64,000 bases of DNA, taken from Clostridium punense. Lineage in GTDB: Bacteria > Bacillota > Clostridia > Clostridiales > Clostridiaceae. The stretch covers positions 124,001-188,000 of the forward strand of contig NZ_JAGGLL010000001.1 in the NCBI RefSeq assembly GCF_017874425.1, written 5' to 3'. The notes beneath the pieces were generated by a model. That model worked only from the letters and a program-made list of their open reading frames with translations. It searched no databases and had not been told where the DNA came from. Below, one piece after another: positions 44,759-54,178 of this stretch. Numbering within the stretch: the first letter of the stretch is position 1; each line of letters opens with the position of its first letter. Made by a program: the position numbers and the translations under genes.

Positions 44759-45727
44759 TTATTTTATTTTGTTAAGTTGATCTTTATATTCAGCTTCTGG
44801 TAATGCAACTTCCCCTATTTCTGGTACAATTTGTGCTGCATTTTCTAAGTAAAACTTAATAAATTCTTTTACCTCTGGTTTTGAAAAAGATTTATTATTA
44901 ACATACACGAAAATTGGTCTAGATAGTGGCTTATAGCTTCCATCTTTAATAGTGTTTAATGATGGCTCAACTGCTCCAGTACCAGTGTCTACTTTAACTG
45001 CTTTTAACTTATTCTGATTTGCTTCATAATATGCAAATCCGAAAAACCCTATTGCGTTTTTATCTCCACCAATACCTTGAACTAAAGTATTATCATCTTC
45101 ACTTGGATTAACATCTGGTCTCATTGCCTTTGCTTTCTTATTTATAGCTTCTGTAAAGAATTCAAAGGTTCCTGAATCAGGTCCTGGAGTATAAAACTTA
45201 ATTGGATCTGCTGGCCATTCTGGTCGTATGTCCTTCCATGTTTTAACTGTGCTATCCGGTGCCCACATTTTATTTAATTCAGCTACAGTTAGAGTATCTA
45301 CAAATGTATTTTCTTTACTTACGCAAATTGTAATACCATCATACGCAACTTTAAATTCTGTCATTTCAACTCCATTTTCAGCTGCCTTTTTCTTTTCTTC
45401 TTCTTTTATAGGTCTTGACGCATTTTGAACATCTGTTTCTCCTACTACGAATCTTTTAAATCCTCCACCAGTTCCTGATATTGCCACTGGTATTTGTACA
45501 TCAGGATAATCTTTAACAAATTCCTCTGCCATAGCCTCAGTTATTGGTCCTACTGTAGAAGATCCATCCGCTTGTATAGTTCCTGATAATTTTTGAGTTT
45601 GAGCAGCATTATTATTTGTATTATTTTTAACTTCTCCACCATCTTTATTTCCACATCCAACAAATACCCCTGCCATCATTGTAATAGCCAAAGTTGACAC
45701 CATAATTCTTAAGCTTGTCTTTTTCAT
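44759..45727 (-). CDS. pstS: Phosphate-binding lipoprotein PstS
   Basis: A 322-residue lipoprotein. The N-terminus is a lipoprotein signal (basic MKKTSLR, hydrophobic core, lipobox FVGC with Cys25). The ligand-binding fold shows ADGSSTVGPIT, ISGTGGGFKRF and GPDSGTFEFFTE, which contact phosphate. It delivers phosphate to PstCA at the outer face of the membrane. It is the first gene of the pst operon, with PhoP-type repeats upstream and its own terminator downstream. Confidence 0.96.
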   Translation of the reverse strand: MKKTSLRIMVSTLAITMMAGVFVGCGNKDGGEVKNNTNNNAAQTQKLSGTIQADGSSTVGPITEAMAEEFVKDYPDVQIPVAISGTGGGFKRFVVGETDVQNASRPIKEEEKKKAAENGVEMTEFKVAYDGITICVSKENTFVDTLTVAELNKMWAPDSTVKTWKDIRPEWPADPIKFYTPGPDSGTFEFFTEAINKKAKAMRPDVNPSEDDNTLVQGIGGDKNAIGFFGFAYYEANQNKLKAVKVDTGTGAVEPSLNTIKDGSYKPLSRPIFVYVNNKSFSKPEVKEFIKFYLENAAQIVPEIGEVALPEAEYKDQLNKIK

Positions 45728-45784
45728 TAAAATTACCCTCCATTTATATATAAATTATTTTATTATCTTGTCCTTACAATATTT

Positions 45785-45858
45785 ATTATAGTGTTTCTGC
45801 TTTAAGGTTTTATTATGCATTGGTTAAGTAATGGAAAATTCTTGTTAAGCTTATTTAA
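45785..45858 (-). promoter_or_regulatory. PhoP-box repeats and promoter of pstS
   Basis: On the minus strand four hexamers TTAAAT, TTAACA, TTTCCA and TTAACC begin at 45858, 45848, 45837 and 45827, a spacing of 10, 11 and 10 bp, as in PhoP sites (TTAACA-like repeats) of Bacillus. Possible -10 boxes are CATAAT (45817-45812) and TATAAT (45790-45785). Binding by the PhoP encoded at 50179 is inferred. Confidence 0.65.
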
Positions 45859-45970
45859 CAAACCACCTATCCCAAATTTTTATTTCTCAAAGCTATACCT
45901 ATTTAAGCGCTTAAAATGAACTAAGAATTTCATAGAATATTTGAATAAAATGTATATATACATAAAAAAA

Positions 45971-46012
45971 TAAACTATTTTTACATTACATTGTTTTGTA
46001 AAAACAGTTTAC
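45971..46012 (-). terminator. Terminator after the chemoreceptor gene
   Basis: TAAACTATTTTTACA and TGTAAAAACAGTTTA form a long stem, with TTTTTTTATG following on the minus strand, directly after the stop of the chemoreceptor gene. Confidence 0.75.
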
Positions 46013-46020
46013 TTATTGCT

Positions 46021-48159
46021 TCATATAATACTAACAGTAAATTTACCACTCTTCTCCCTTAGCTCTCCACATAACACATTTAATTCTTCTGAAGCTATCT
46101 TAATCTTTTCCAAATCCTCTAATTGACTGTCTGTAGAACTTGCAACCTCACCTGTGGTTATTAAAGTTTCTTTAAAAACACTTGCAATTGAATTAATCTT
46201 TTCATTTACTGAGTTCTTGCAACTTTCAATAGTGTTTATGCTTCCTGAAACTCTGCTAATACTTTCCTCTAAACTATTAATTGAATCAACTATATTTATA
46301 AACACTTGTGAGGTTTCTATGACACTACTCTCTGTTTTCTTTGATAAATCTTTCGATTTAGAAATATTGGTAATCACCTGTTCAATGGAGCCTTTAATTT
46401 CCGTAATGATTCTATCAATTTGTTCTGTAGCTTTAGCAGATTGGGCAGAAAGTTTTCTTACTTCATCAGCGACTACTTGGAATCCTCGCCCTACTTCGCC
46501 TACTCTAGCTGCTTCTATAGACGCATTAAGTGCTAAAAGATTGGTTTGTTCAGTAACATTTCTAATTGAATCGCTAACCAAAGATATATTATTAATGCTA
46601 TCAACTAAGAAACTTGTTCTATCCATAACCATTAAGTTTGCTTCTGCACTTTTATTATATATTTCATTTAAATTCTTAATTGTATTTTCTCCAGTTACGC
46701 ACAGCTCTTTAACCTTTGAGGATGAGTACATCATTTCATTAGAGGTAATTATTGTTTCATTGATAGCATTTTCTAAAGTTGCTGAGGTCTCTGAAGTTTC
46801 ATCCACTATCTTACTTTGAACTTGAACATTATTTGAAATCAAATTAACTGCCTCTGCAACCTCTAAAGATGAATTATTACAGCGTTTTATAGAACCTGAT
46901 AATATCTCTGATGAACTTTTTATTTTCCCACTGCCATGTATCATCCCCCCTAAGATCAATACCATTGCATCAATCATATCATTAGCACATTGAGCTATAT
47001 TAGAAATCTCTATAGCTGCATTATTAGGTATTTCCATCTTTGAAGTAAAATCACCCTTTTGCGTATTTTTAAGAAGTTTTTCTAACATTGTAATTGGTTT
47101 TGTAATCTTTTTAGAAAACCTTATGCCAACTACTGTTATTAAGCCTATCGATAATAAGAGAATATAAACTGGAGTCAATATTACAGTTCTTAATACCTTA
47201 TAATATTCATCCGTAGGTATAAATCCGATAGTTGAAAACCCGTCTAGCATTGATGCTTTTTTATATGCAAAATAAGTATTTTTTTCATATTCTACTTTAA
47301 CTAAACCACTTTTTTGATTAAGTGCCTTATTGATATATTCCTCTTTGCTAAGATCTTTTCCAATTAAGCTATGCTGCTTTGACCCTAGAACAACTAAATT
47401 TTTGTCTAGTAAAATAGTAAATCCTTTTTGGTCTATTGGCGATTTTTCAACCACTTCACTAATTACTTCCGCAGAAATATCCATAGCAATAACTCCTAAA
47501 ACATTACCAGATATATCTGTTACTGCTTTAGATAAAATTATATTATTTTTATTAGTGTTTTTATCCTTTTGAATTTGGGATATATTAACTGTTCCACTTT
47601 TTTTACTAGCTTCCAGGTACCAATTCTCTTTTTCAAATTCATTATTTCTAGACTTTTTATATGGGTATGAATAGAAATCACCGGAAATTGTTCCATAATA
47701 AACAGTATTACACTGCTTATTAGAAGCTTTAAAACTCTCAAGAGTTCTTAATAGACCATCCTTAGATTTTTCATTGTTACTTCCATTATTTATATATGGA
47801 TTTTTAGATAACATAGATAGATATTCACTGTTAGATTGAATGATTCCATAAAAACCTTCATCCACTCTTGAAACCGTCTGTTCAGAAAGTAAGTTTAAAT
47901 CATTTCTAGCACTTTTGGATAAAGAAAAATACATAAAAGAGCAAACTAGTAAAAGTGGAATAATAGCAGAGTAAACTAATAATGTTATAATTTGAAATCC
48001 TATTTTTTTTCTGTAACTCTTTTTAAAATTTAGATTGACATTCATATTTTTCTTGAACTTATTACTTCTAAACTTTAATATCCAATGTTTCAATTTAATG
48101 TTTTTTAGTATTCCTTTGTCTTTTAGCTTCTTAAAATTATAATTTAAATTTGTATCCAT
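46021..48159 (-). CDS. Methyl-accepting chemotaxis protein with dCache-type sensor
   Basis: A 712-residue chemoreceptor. A membrane span at about residues 53-76 is followed by a large extracellular sensor with dCache character (ending near [20 protein letters not shown]), a second span at about 322-345, a HAMP region, and a long cytoplasmic signalling helix whose tip reads [23 protein letters not shown] 48159 sits five bases after GGGGGA; an ATG two codons earlier overlaps that site. It lies between phoR and pstS on the same strand with its own terminator, so a link to phosphate sensing is possible but unproven. Confidence 0.9.
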   Translation of the reverse strand: MDTNLNYNFKKLKDKGILKNIKLKHWILKFRSNKFKKNMNVNLNFKKSYRKKIGFQIITLLVYSAIIPLLLVCSFMYFSLSKSARNDLNLLSEQTVSRVDEGFYGIIQSNSEYLSMLSKNPYINNGSNNEKSKDGLLRTLESFKASNKQCNTVYYGTISGDFYSYPYKKSRNNEFEKENWYLEASKKSGTVNISQIQKDKNTNKNNIILSKAVTDISGNVLGVIAMDISAEVISEVVEKSPIDQKGFTILLDKNLVVLGSKQHSLIGKDLSKEEYINKALNQKSGLVKVEYEKNTYFAYKKASMLDGFSTIGFIPTDEYYKVLRTVILTPVYILLLSIGLITVVGIRFSKKITKPITMLEKLLKNTQKGDFTSKMEIPNNAAIEISNIAQCANDMIDAMVLILGGMIHGSGKIKSSSEILSGSIKRCNNSSLEVAEAVNLISNNVQVQSKIVDETSETSATLENAINETIITSNEMMYSSSKVKELCVTGENTIKNLNEIYNKSAEANLMVMDRTSFLVDSINNISLVSDSIRNVTEQTNLLALNASIEAARVGEVGRGFQVVADEVRKLSAQSAKATEQIDRIITEIKGSIEQVITNISKSKDLSKKTESSVIETSQVFINIVDSINSLEESISRVSGSINTIESCKNSVNEKINSIASVFKETLITTGEVASSTDSQLEDLEKIKIASEELNVLCGELREKSGKFTVSII

Positions 48160-48358
48160 AGTCATCCCCCAATGTAAATTGATTACACTGAAATTCTATC
48201 ATCTGTCAAAGATAAATTGTGAAAATATGTTAATTCTTAACAGTATTTAACCCTATAATAACATTCTTAACAATGCCAAAAACTAAACTAGCTAGATACT
48301 TCATATTCATATCTTAATTTCTATTTTTATTAATTATTAAACCACTTCTTTTTACATA

Positions 48359-48395
48359 AAAATAACACCCTAGCTAGTGCTAAGATGTTATTTTT
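48359..48395 (-). terminator. Terminator after phoR
   Basis: AAAATAACA and TGTTATTTTT pair, with an inner TAGC/GCTA stem, and the T-run continues on both strands. It lies about 80 bp past the phoR stop with a partial repeat between. Confidence 0.65.
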
Positions 48396-48420
48396 AATGT
48401 TATATATGAAATCAAAGTAA

Positions 48421-48469
48421 AGATTAAACTTATATATGGGCCCTACTTTTCAAAAGCTTTCTGCTGCTT
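48421..48469 (+). repeat. Partial decayed AT-rich repeat, copy 3
   Basis: AGATTAAACTTATATATGGG matches the start of copy 2b (AGATTTAACTTATATATGAA), then similarity fades. It lies between the phoR stop and its terminator, the same placement as copy 2b after phoU. Confidence 0.35.
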
Positions 48470-48470
48470 A

Positions 48471-50189
48471 TTATCTATAAGGTATTTTAATAATAAATTT
48501 AGTTCCTATTCCCACTTTGCTTTCTACAGTGATATTTCCCTTAAAACTTAATACAATATGCTTCACTATAGCTAACCCTAGCCCAGTTCCACCTTTAGCT
48601 CTTGACCTTGCTTTATCAACTCTATAAAATCTTTCAAAGAGTCTTGGTATATGATCCTGTGGAATTCCATTTCCTGTGTCCTCTATAACTATGGTACAGA
48701 ATTTCGTATCACTAGTTGTGGAAATAGTTACCTTATCTCCAGGCTCACAGTATTTTACTCCGTTATCAACAAGATTTATTAACATTTGCTTAAATCTATC
48801 TCCATCTCCGATTAGGTCTGACACCTTCTCACCTTCAACTGATAGAAGAATATTTTTTTGATCTGCAGTATTCTTAATTAAGTTATAAACATCCTGCACT
48901 GCCTTATTTACATTTACCCTATCTCTTTTAATTTCTCTTTGCTGTTCAATGTCAGATAACAGTAGTATATCTGATATTAATCTAGTAAGTCTTTCTGCTT
49001 CATCATTAATAATATTTAAAAACTTATCTTTTGTTTCCGCATCATCTACATACTTTAAAGTTTCCGCAAAACCTTTAATGGATGTAAGTGGTGTTTTAAG
49101 CTCATGTGATACATTTGCTACAAACTCTGTTCGCATATTTTCTAGTTTTTTAACTTCTGTCACATCATGAAGCACAGCCACGGCACCAATATGCTGATTT
49201 CTATTTATAATATCCGCAGTTCTCACTCTTAACTCTCTAAATTTAGGCTTAGTTATTCTTATTTCTCTAAACCCCTCATGTCCTTCTAAGAATATACTTA
49301 TCATGCTAAACTCTTTTGATATTTCACCTATATTCTTACCTACGATGTCTTCTTCTATCTCAAAAATATTCTTTGCATAATTATTAATCATAATAATTCT
49401 ATTCATATTATCAATTGCAATAACTCCGCTGTCCATGCTTTGAAGTATAGCTGCCAATCTATTCTGTTTATCTGTAACTTCATTTAATGTATTCTGAAGC
49501 TTGTCAGCCATGTGGTTAAAGTTTCTTCCTAACTGTCCAAGCTCATCATCAGAATTAACATTAACTCTCCTATTTAGTTCTCCCTTTGCAATCATGGAGG
49601 TAATAAAATCTAAATCCCTAATAGGCTTAACGATAATATAAGAAAGCTTAAGAGAAAGCCAAACTGATATTGACAAAATACACATAATAGCAATTAAGTA
49701 ATAAGCTAAATACGCTTCATCTAAACTATGAACATCCCTTATGGCTTTTGAAGTTCTAATTATGGTCCCATCCTGAAGAGCTGTAGCATAGTAAATCGTG
49801 TTAGAATCCGTATCCTTACTATATCTAATGCTGTAACCTTCCCCCTTTTGTCTTGCTCTTACTACTTCTTCTCTATCATTATGATTATCTAGTTCTTCCG
49901 TGGAGAAATTAGTGTCTAAAAATACCGCCCCATTCTTGTCAATTAAAGTAACCCTTACATCTGCATCTTGAAGAATTTCAGCAATACTTTCCTGTTGACT
50001 ACTCTCTTTATCCCACATAGTTTTTAGCATATTATTGTAAACCCTTAGGCTAGTTTTTGCATTAGTTTCATTTTGGTAGCTAAATATGGCATAAAATAAT
50101 AAAGTTATAAATAAAAATATAAAAATTAATGCTCCTAAAATATAGAGCATTAACTTTTTCTTCATGCTAACCTTAAGCTTATTCTTCAT
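48471..50189 (-). CDS. phoR: PhoR-like sensor histidine kinase
   Basis: A 572-residue membrane kinase: span 1 at about residues 12-32, an extracellular domain, span 2 at about 160-180, HAMP (KPIRDLDFITSMIAKGELN), a PAS domain, the HisKA box FVANVSHELKTPLTSIKGF with the phospho-accepting His near residue 360, and a HATPase domain (NLVDNGVKYCEPGD, GTGLGLAIVKHIV). It overlaps phoP by 11 bp. Closeness to pst and phoU supports a phosphate role, although PhoR and ResE/YycG-type kinases are alike. Confidence 0.9.
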   Translation of the reverse strand: MKNKLKVSMKKKLMLYILGALIFIFLFITLLFYAIFSYQNETNAKTSLRVYNNMLKTMWDKESSQQESIAEILQDADVRVTLIDKNGAVFLDTNFSTEELDNHNDREEVVRARQKGEGYSIRYSKDTDSNTIYYATALQDGTIIRTSKAIRDVHSLDEAYLAYYLIAIMCILSISVWLSLKLSYIIVKPIRDLDFITSMIAKGELNRRVNVNSDDELGQLGRNFNHMADKLQNTLNEVTDKQNRLAAILQSMDSGVIAIDNMNRIIMINNYAKNIFEIEEDIVGKNIGEISKEFSMISIFLEGHEGFREIRITKPKFRELRVRTADIINRNQHIGAVAVLHDVTEVKKLENMRTEFVANVSHELKTPLTSIKGFAETLKYVDDAETKDKFLNIINDEAERLTRLISDILLLSDIEQQREIKRDRVNVNKAVQDVYNLIKNTADQKNILLSVEGEKVSDLIGDGDRFKQMLINLVDNGVKYCEPGDKVTISTTSDTKFCTIVIEDTGNGIPQDHIPRLFERFYRVDKARSRAKGGTGLGLAIVKHIVLSFKGNITVESKVGIGTKFIIKIPYR

Positions 50190-50886
50190 AGTCTTCTCCG
50201 TAATTAAATTTATATCCTATTCCTCTTATAGTTTGAATATATACTGGATTTTTATCATCCTTTTCTATCTTTTGCCTTAGGTGTCTTACATGCACATCTA
50301 CAGTTCTAGTTTCTCCTACGTACTCATAGCCCCAAATTTTGTCTAGTAGAAAATCTCTAGTCATAACTCTTCCCTTATTTTTAATAAGAATCTCAAGAAG
50401 TTCAAATTCCTTAAGGGTAAGATCTACCTTTTCTCCATCTCTTCTAACTTCATGTTTCTCAAAATCTATGGTTATCTCACCAAACTTAAAACCATTGTCC
50501 TCATATTTCACAGTGGTTCTTCTAAGAATAGCTTTTACTCTTGCAATTAATTCTCTTACAGAAAAGGGTTTAGTAATATAATCATCTGCACCTAATTCTA
50601 ATCCCAAAATCTTATCTAGCTCTTCTCCTTTTGCAGTAATCATAATAATCGGCATAGTTGAAATAGCTGAATCTCTTCTAATCTCCTTACAAACATCTAA
50701 TCCATCCATTCCTGGTAGCATTAGATCTAAAAGTATCAAATCTGGCTGCTGCTCCTTAGCAATTATAAAAGCATCTCTGCCATTATCCGCAGTAATTACT
50801 CCATAGCCATTCTTTTCTAAGTTAAATTTTATTAATTCTACAATGTGTTCTTCATCATCTACCACTAGAATTCTTTTATCCGCCAT
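50179..50886 (-). CDS. phoP: PhoP-like response regulator (OmpR family)
   Basis: A 235-residue regulator with a receiver domain (phospho-acceptor Asp in DLILLDLMLPGMDGLDV, acidic pair near VVDDEEHIV, Lys in ITKPFSVRELIARV) and an OmpR-type winged-helix C-terminus (DVHVRHLRQKIEKDD, QTIRGIGYKF). It probably binds the repeats before pstS. It lies 14 bp after pgeF and overlaps phoR by 11 bp, so the pair may be co-transcribed with pgeF. Confidence 0.92.
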   Translation of the reverse strand: MADKRILVVDDEEHIVELIKFNLEKNGYGVITADNGRDAFIIAKEQQPDLILLDLMLPGMDGLDVCKEIRRDSAISTMPIIMITAKGEELDKILGLELGADDYITKPFSVRELIARVKAILRRTTVKYEDNGFKFGEITIDFEKHEVRRDGEKVDLTLKEFELLEILIKNKGRVMTRDFLLDKIWGYEYVGETRTVDVHVRHLRQKIEKDDKNPVYIQTIRGIGYKFNYGEDYEE

Positions 50887-50900
50887 TTTAATTCCTCCAC

Positions 50901-51644
50901 TTACTTTATATACACAAAGGAATACATTCTTCCTTCTTTTTCATCTTCTCTTCTATAGGAAAATAGATTTAAATTACTGCTACAGAATGTACATTCTTCT
51001 GTGCTAATAATATTTTCTTCCTTAACTCCACTGGTTATAAGTTCAATTTTAATGCAGGCTTCAAGATTTAAATGCCTGCCCTTATTTATATTGTATTTTT
51101 CACTTAATAAATTTTCATTGAATAAAGGATTATTTTTGAACTTTGAAATAAGTTCCTCGCTAACTTCATAGCAGCATACTCTATTATGAGGTCCTATATA
51201 TATGGATAATTCTTCTGGATTACAACCGTAATTTTCTTTCATGAGCTCCACAGCTTTGCCAGCAATATTAGCATATGTTCCCTTCCAGCCACTGTGAACT
51301 GCACCAATAGCTCCTTTTTTCTTATCCACTAGGATAATAGGAACACAATCTGCTGTAAAAACCCCAATTGCAGTAGCTGTATTTTCAGTGATTATCCCAT
51401 CACCTTCACTATTTATTACTTCCTTATTATCCTTGAAGACATGAACTATATTGCTATGAATTTGGTTTAAGTATACTACTTCTTTAACCCCAAACCATCT
51501 TTTTATATTATTTAAGTTCTTTTGTCCTTCTTCTGTTCTTCTATTAAAAGTCAGTCCCTTATGGGCTGTAAAAAACACTACTTCAATATGCTCTCCACAG
51601 TTATATCTTAAATATTGATAATCCTCAACATGATTTTTCTCCAT
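50901..51644 (-). CDS. pgeF: Peptidoglycan editing factor PgeF (laccase-domain, YfiH)
   Basis: A 247-residue protein of the YfiH/DUF152 family with the conserved metal-site segments ADCVPIIL and AVHSGWKGT (His and Cys ligands) and CYEVSEEL. E. coli YfiH removes wrongly incorporated residues from UDP-MurNAc peptides; older annotations call it a polyphenol oxidase. The gene lies just upstream of phoP. A GGAGG-like site is present (GGAGGCTATTT before ATG). Confidence 0.88.
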   Translation of the reverse strand: MEKNHVEDYQYLRYNCGEHIEVVFFTAHKGLTFNRRTEEGQKNLNNIKRWFGVKEVVYLNQIHSNIVHVFKDNKEVINSEGDGIITENTATAIGVFTADCVPIILVDKKKGAIGAVHSGWKGTYANIAGKAVELMKENYGCNPEELSIYIGPHNRVCCYEVSEELISKFKNNPLFNENLLSEKYNINKGRHLNLEACIKIELITSGVKEENIISTEECTFCSSNLNLFSYRREDEKEGRMYSFVYIK

Positions 51645-51937
51645 AAATAGCCTCCATACTTTACTTTAATAATACAATAGCAAATTTTCATTATCCACTT
51701 TTTTAACTAATTTTAACCTTTATTTAACATACTTAAACTAAGAAAACCTTATTCATACATAAGTATACTTCAGTTATCCTATGATTTTATCCCATAAATA
51801 AAATTTTATCTAAATAACTTATAAAGGCTTCATTAGTTTCACTTTAATTTATTCATCTAAAAGTTTTCTTAAGTGAACCATGATAAATTCCCTGTATATG
51901 TTAAGTCTTAATTTTCATTTCCTATAGATAAAAAAAC
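51645..51937. other. Intergenic region between nrdR and pgeF
   Basis: About 293 bp of AT-rich DNA that should hold the pgeF-phoPR promoter. I see no reading frame with a ribosome site and no strong promoter match. Confidence 0.5.
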
Positions 51938-51963
51938 AAGTAAAATGCATAAACATTTTACTT
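51938..51963 (-). terminator. Terminator overlapping the nrdR stop
   Basis: AAGTAAAATG and CATTTTACTT pair around a 6-nt loop, with GTTTTTTTATC following on the minus strand. Confidence 0.85.
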
Positions 51964-52413
51964 CTCTTTAATTAATCTTTTTATCTCTTCCATAAAACTA
52001 TTAATATCATCAAACTTTCTATATACTGAGGCAAACCTAACATAAGCTACTTCATCTACATTTTTTAACTTATCTAAAATCATTTCCCCAATACCTTCAG
52101 AACTTATTTCCGTAGTCATATTATTATTTAAAGTCTTCTCAAGGCTATCTACAATGCCCTCAATTTGACAACGAGTTACGGGCCTTTTTTCACAAGCCCT
52201 CATAATACCATTTATTACTTTATCTCTATTAAAAAGTTCTCTTGTTAAATCTCTTTTAATAACAAAAATAGATATGTCTTCAACCTTTTCATAGGTGGTA
52301 TATCTTCTATTGCAATTTAAACATTCTCTTCTTCTTCTAATAGCTACATTATCCTCTGTTGACCTTGAGTCAACAACCTTGCTTTCTTCTCCATTACAAT
52401 ATGGACACTTCAA
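51958..52413 (-). CDS. nrdR: Transcriptional repressor NrdR
   Basis: A 151-residue repressor with an N-terminal zinc ribbon (CPYCNGEESKVVDSR, then CLNCNRRYTTYE) and a C-terminal ATP-cone domain. NrdR senses ATP/dATP and represses ribonucleotide reductase genes. Length and layout are standard. Its own terminator overlaps the stop. No nrd genes are in this window. Element D lies 31 bp upstream of its start, in the region that should hold its promoter. Confidence 0.96.
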   Translation of the reverse strand: MKCPYCNGEESKVVDSRSTEDNVAIRRRRECLNCNRRYTTYEKVEDISIFVIKRDLTRELFNRDKVINGIMRACEKRPVTRCQIEGIVDSLEKTLNNNMTTEISSEGIGEMILDKLKNVDEVAYVRFASVYRKFDDINSFMEEIKRLIKEK

Positions 52414-52444
52414 TGATATTCACACCCTTTTTACTAGTATATAA

Positions 52445-52512
52445 GGCATCTGAGAATAAATAACAAGCCAAAATAAACAGTAATATTAACTTATTTATTT
52501 TTTCAAGGTGCC
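52445..52512 (+). mobile_element. MITE-like element, copy D, minimal form (68 bp)
   Basis: Only the two ends remain: GGCATCTGAGAATAAATAAC at the left and CTTATTTATTTTTTCAAGGTGCC at the right (over 20 bases; 52490-52512), joined by about 25 bp. TAA flanks both sides (52442-52444 and 52513-52515). It is an internal deletion derivative of copy A. Confidence 0.75.
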
Positions 52513-52602
52513 TAAGTCCATTATACACATATTTTATAATCTTAGTATATAAGCAACTAAAATTAAAATCAATATTTCTTAATGTAGCTATTCCTTAATT
52601 AT

Positions 52603-52866
52603 TTAACGCTCCTGACATTCAACGATTCCCTCTCCATCAACTAAAATAACGTCAATGCCTATTTTTTTTATTTTTTCCCAGGGAATTTCTACATCTTGGC
52701 TTTTCCCAAACCAACCGTTTTTTTCTGTAGGTAATACTATCGATTCAATTTTATGATTTTCGCAGTTTATCTTGAAATCTTTTATATAACCTAACTTACT
52801 TCCTGTATTAATGTCTATTATCTCCATAACCTTTAAACTATTAATGGCAAACATTGTACTCTCCAT
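52603..52866 (-). CDS. ymxH: YlmC/YmxH family sporulation protein (PRC barrel)
   Basis: An 87-residue protein with a PRC-barrel pattern (INSLKVMEIIDINTGSKLGY, then IPWEKIKKIGIDVILVDG). This matches the YlmC/YmxH family, small proteins common in spore formers and often placed close to sigG; their function is not established. It lies downstream of sigG here, separated by 538 bp, behind a GGGGGAT-type ribosome site. Assignment is by family resemblance. Confidence 0.8.
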   Translation of the reverse strand: MESTMFAINSLKVMEIIDINTGSKLGYIKDFKINCENHKIESIVLPTEKNGWFGKSQDVEIPWEKIKKIGIDVILVDGEGIVECQER

Positions 52867-53079
52867 TTTATCCCCCCACTTAAAAATAATAATAATACTT
52901 TTATAAGAAAAGAAAATATACGTTTATTTTCTTTATCCACCCTTTCTGTTATAGGCTTTTTATTAGAACTCTCCATAAGTTTTTCTTAAATACTCAAGCT
53001 CTATAAAACCTATAAATATCTATTCAACTTATATGCTATTAATAACCATAGTAGAACAACAAAATTGTACTAGCCTATA

Positions 53080-53162
53080 GCTTCTATGATTAAAACTTAT
53101 TTTACTCATATTCAAAAAGCCTTAAGAAAATCAAAGTATGTTTCATATATAGAAGTTAAGTT
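53080..53162 (-). repeat. Decayed AT-rich interspersed repeat, copy 4
   Basis: Read on the minus strand, AACTTAACTTCTATATATGA, then TTGATTTTCTTAAGGCTTTT and GAGTAAAATAAGTTTTAATC, matching copies at 3621 and 40422. Confidence 0.45.
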
Positions 53163-53182
53163 ATAACTCTAGTTCCCTATAT

Positions 53183-53241
53183 AGAGAAACCAATTTCTGG
53201 AGGAAATATTTAAATTATCGCTTTCAATAATTAGTTTCTCT
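53183..53241. repeat. Unexplained inverted repeat
   Basis: AGAGAAACCAATT and AATTAGTTTCTCT pair at 12 of 13 positions across a 33-bp loop that contains TCTGGAGGAAAT. It may be an RNA stem or a decayed element. No function is assigned. Confidence 0.4.
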
Positions 53242-53386
53242 GAAAGAGATAAGCAAACTCAAATTACTGTAAGTATATAAGTTGCTTAAAATATCAATAG
53301 ATTTTCATATTTAAAAACTCGCCAAGTATTAAGCTTGTTTATTTATATATTTAAAACAATAAAGCAAAATAATTATGTAATATGAA

Positions 53387-53406
53387 AAAGAGCCCGAAGG
53401 CTCTTT
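53387..53406 (-). terminator. Terminator overlapping the sigG stop
   Basis: AAAGAGCC and GGCTCTTT pair around CGAA, with TTTTTCATA following on the minus strand. Confidence 0.85.
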
Positions 53407-54178
53407 AAACATATTTTCTCATATGCTTTAATGCGGTTTTTTCTAATCTTGAAACTTGTGCTTGAGATATTCCAATTTCGTCTGCTACTTCCATCTGAGT
53501 TCTTCCATCAAAGAATCTTAAATTTAAAATAAGCTTTTCTCTATCACTTAATTTTTTCATCGCTTCTTTAATGGATATATTTTCAAGCCAACTATCATCT
53601 AGATTTTTATTATCACTTATCTGATCCATTACATAAATTGCATCCCCACCATCATGATATATAGGCTCAAATAAAGATACCGGGTCTTGAATTGCATCTA
53701 AAGCAAATACTACCTCTTCCCGAGATATTTGAAGTTCATTAGCAATTTGAGAAACAGTGGGTTCCTTGTTATCCTTATTTACTAATCTATCTCTTACTTG
53801 TAAAGCTTTATAAGCAATATCCCTTAAAGATCTACTAACTCTAATTGAATTATTATCTCTTAAATATCTTCTTATTTCTCCTATAATCATCGGTACTGCA
53901 TAAGTGGAAAACTTAACATTCTGACCTAAGTCAAAGTTATCAATAGCCTTAATGAGACCAATGCAACCAACTTGAAATAAGTCATCTACATTTTCACCCC
54001 TATTATTGAATCGTTGAATAACACTCAATACTAGTCTAAGATTACCCCTTATGAATTGTTCCCTACAGGTATAATCCCCTTCCTTCATTTTAAGTAGCAG
54101 CTCTCTCATTTCTTTTTCTTTTAAAACTGGTAGCTTAGATGTATTTACACCACAGATTTCTACTTTGTTGATCATCAT
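53405..54178 (-). CDS. sigG: Late forespore sigma factor SigG
   Basis: A 257-residue sigma-70 factor whose start (NKVEICGVNTSKLPVLK) is the diagnostic N-terminus of SigG, which binds anti-sigma factors. Region 2 (DLFQVGCIGLIKAIDNFD) and the region 4 helix-turn-helix (TQMEVADEIGISQAQVSRLE) are intact. It directs late forespore genes. Two adjacent ATGs (54178, 54175) are possible; the ribosome site AAGGGA is far from both, so translation may be weak. A possible SigF/SigG promoter (GTATA 54242-54238, GATAATTA 54219-54212) lies in the short gap after sigE. Confidence 0.96.
   Translation of the reverse strand: MMINKVEICGVNTSKLPVLKEKEMRELLLKMKEGDYTCREQFIRGNLRLVLSVIQRFNNRGENVDDLFQVGCIGLIKAIDNFDLGQNVKFSTYAVPMIIGEIRRYLRDNNSIRVSRSLRDIAYKALQVRDRLVNKDNKEPTVSQIANELQISREEVVFALDAIQDPVSLFEPIYHDGGDAIYVMDQISDNKNLDDSWLENISIKEAMKKLSDREKLILNLRFFDGRTQMEVADEIGISQAQVSRLEKTALKHMRKYV

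Larger units (their letters stand above)
52867..53386. other. Intergenic region between sigG and ymxH, repeats only
   Basis: About 520 bp without a gene. It holds repeat copy 4 (53080-53162) and an unexplained inverted repeat (53183-53241). The ymxH promoter should lie near 52900-52950, but no sporulation-sigma consensus is clear to me. Confidence 0.55.

Noticed and set aside
46154-46819. 221-codon plus-strand frame inside the chemoreceptor gene
   Set aside because: It is the mirror frame of the coiled-coil signalling domain; amino-acid bias (Ser, Leu, Ile) reflects the antisense of a helical gene and no start signal is present.
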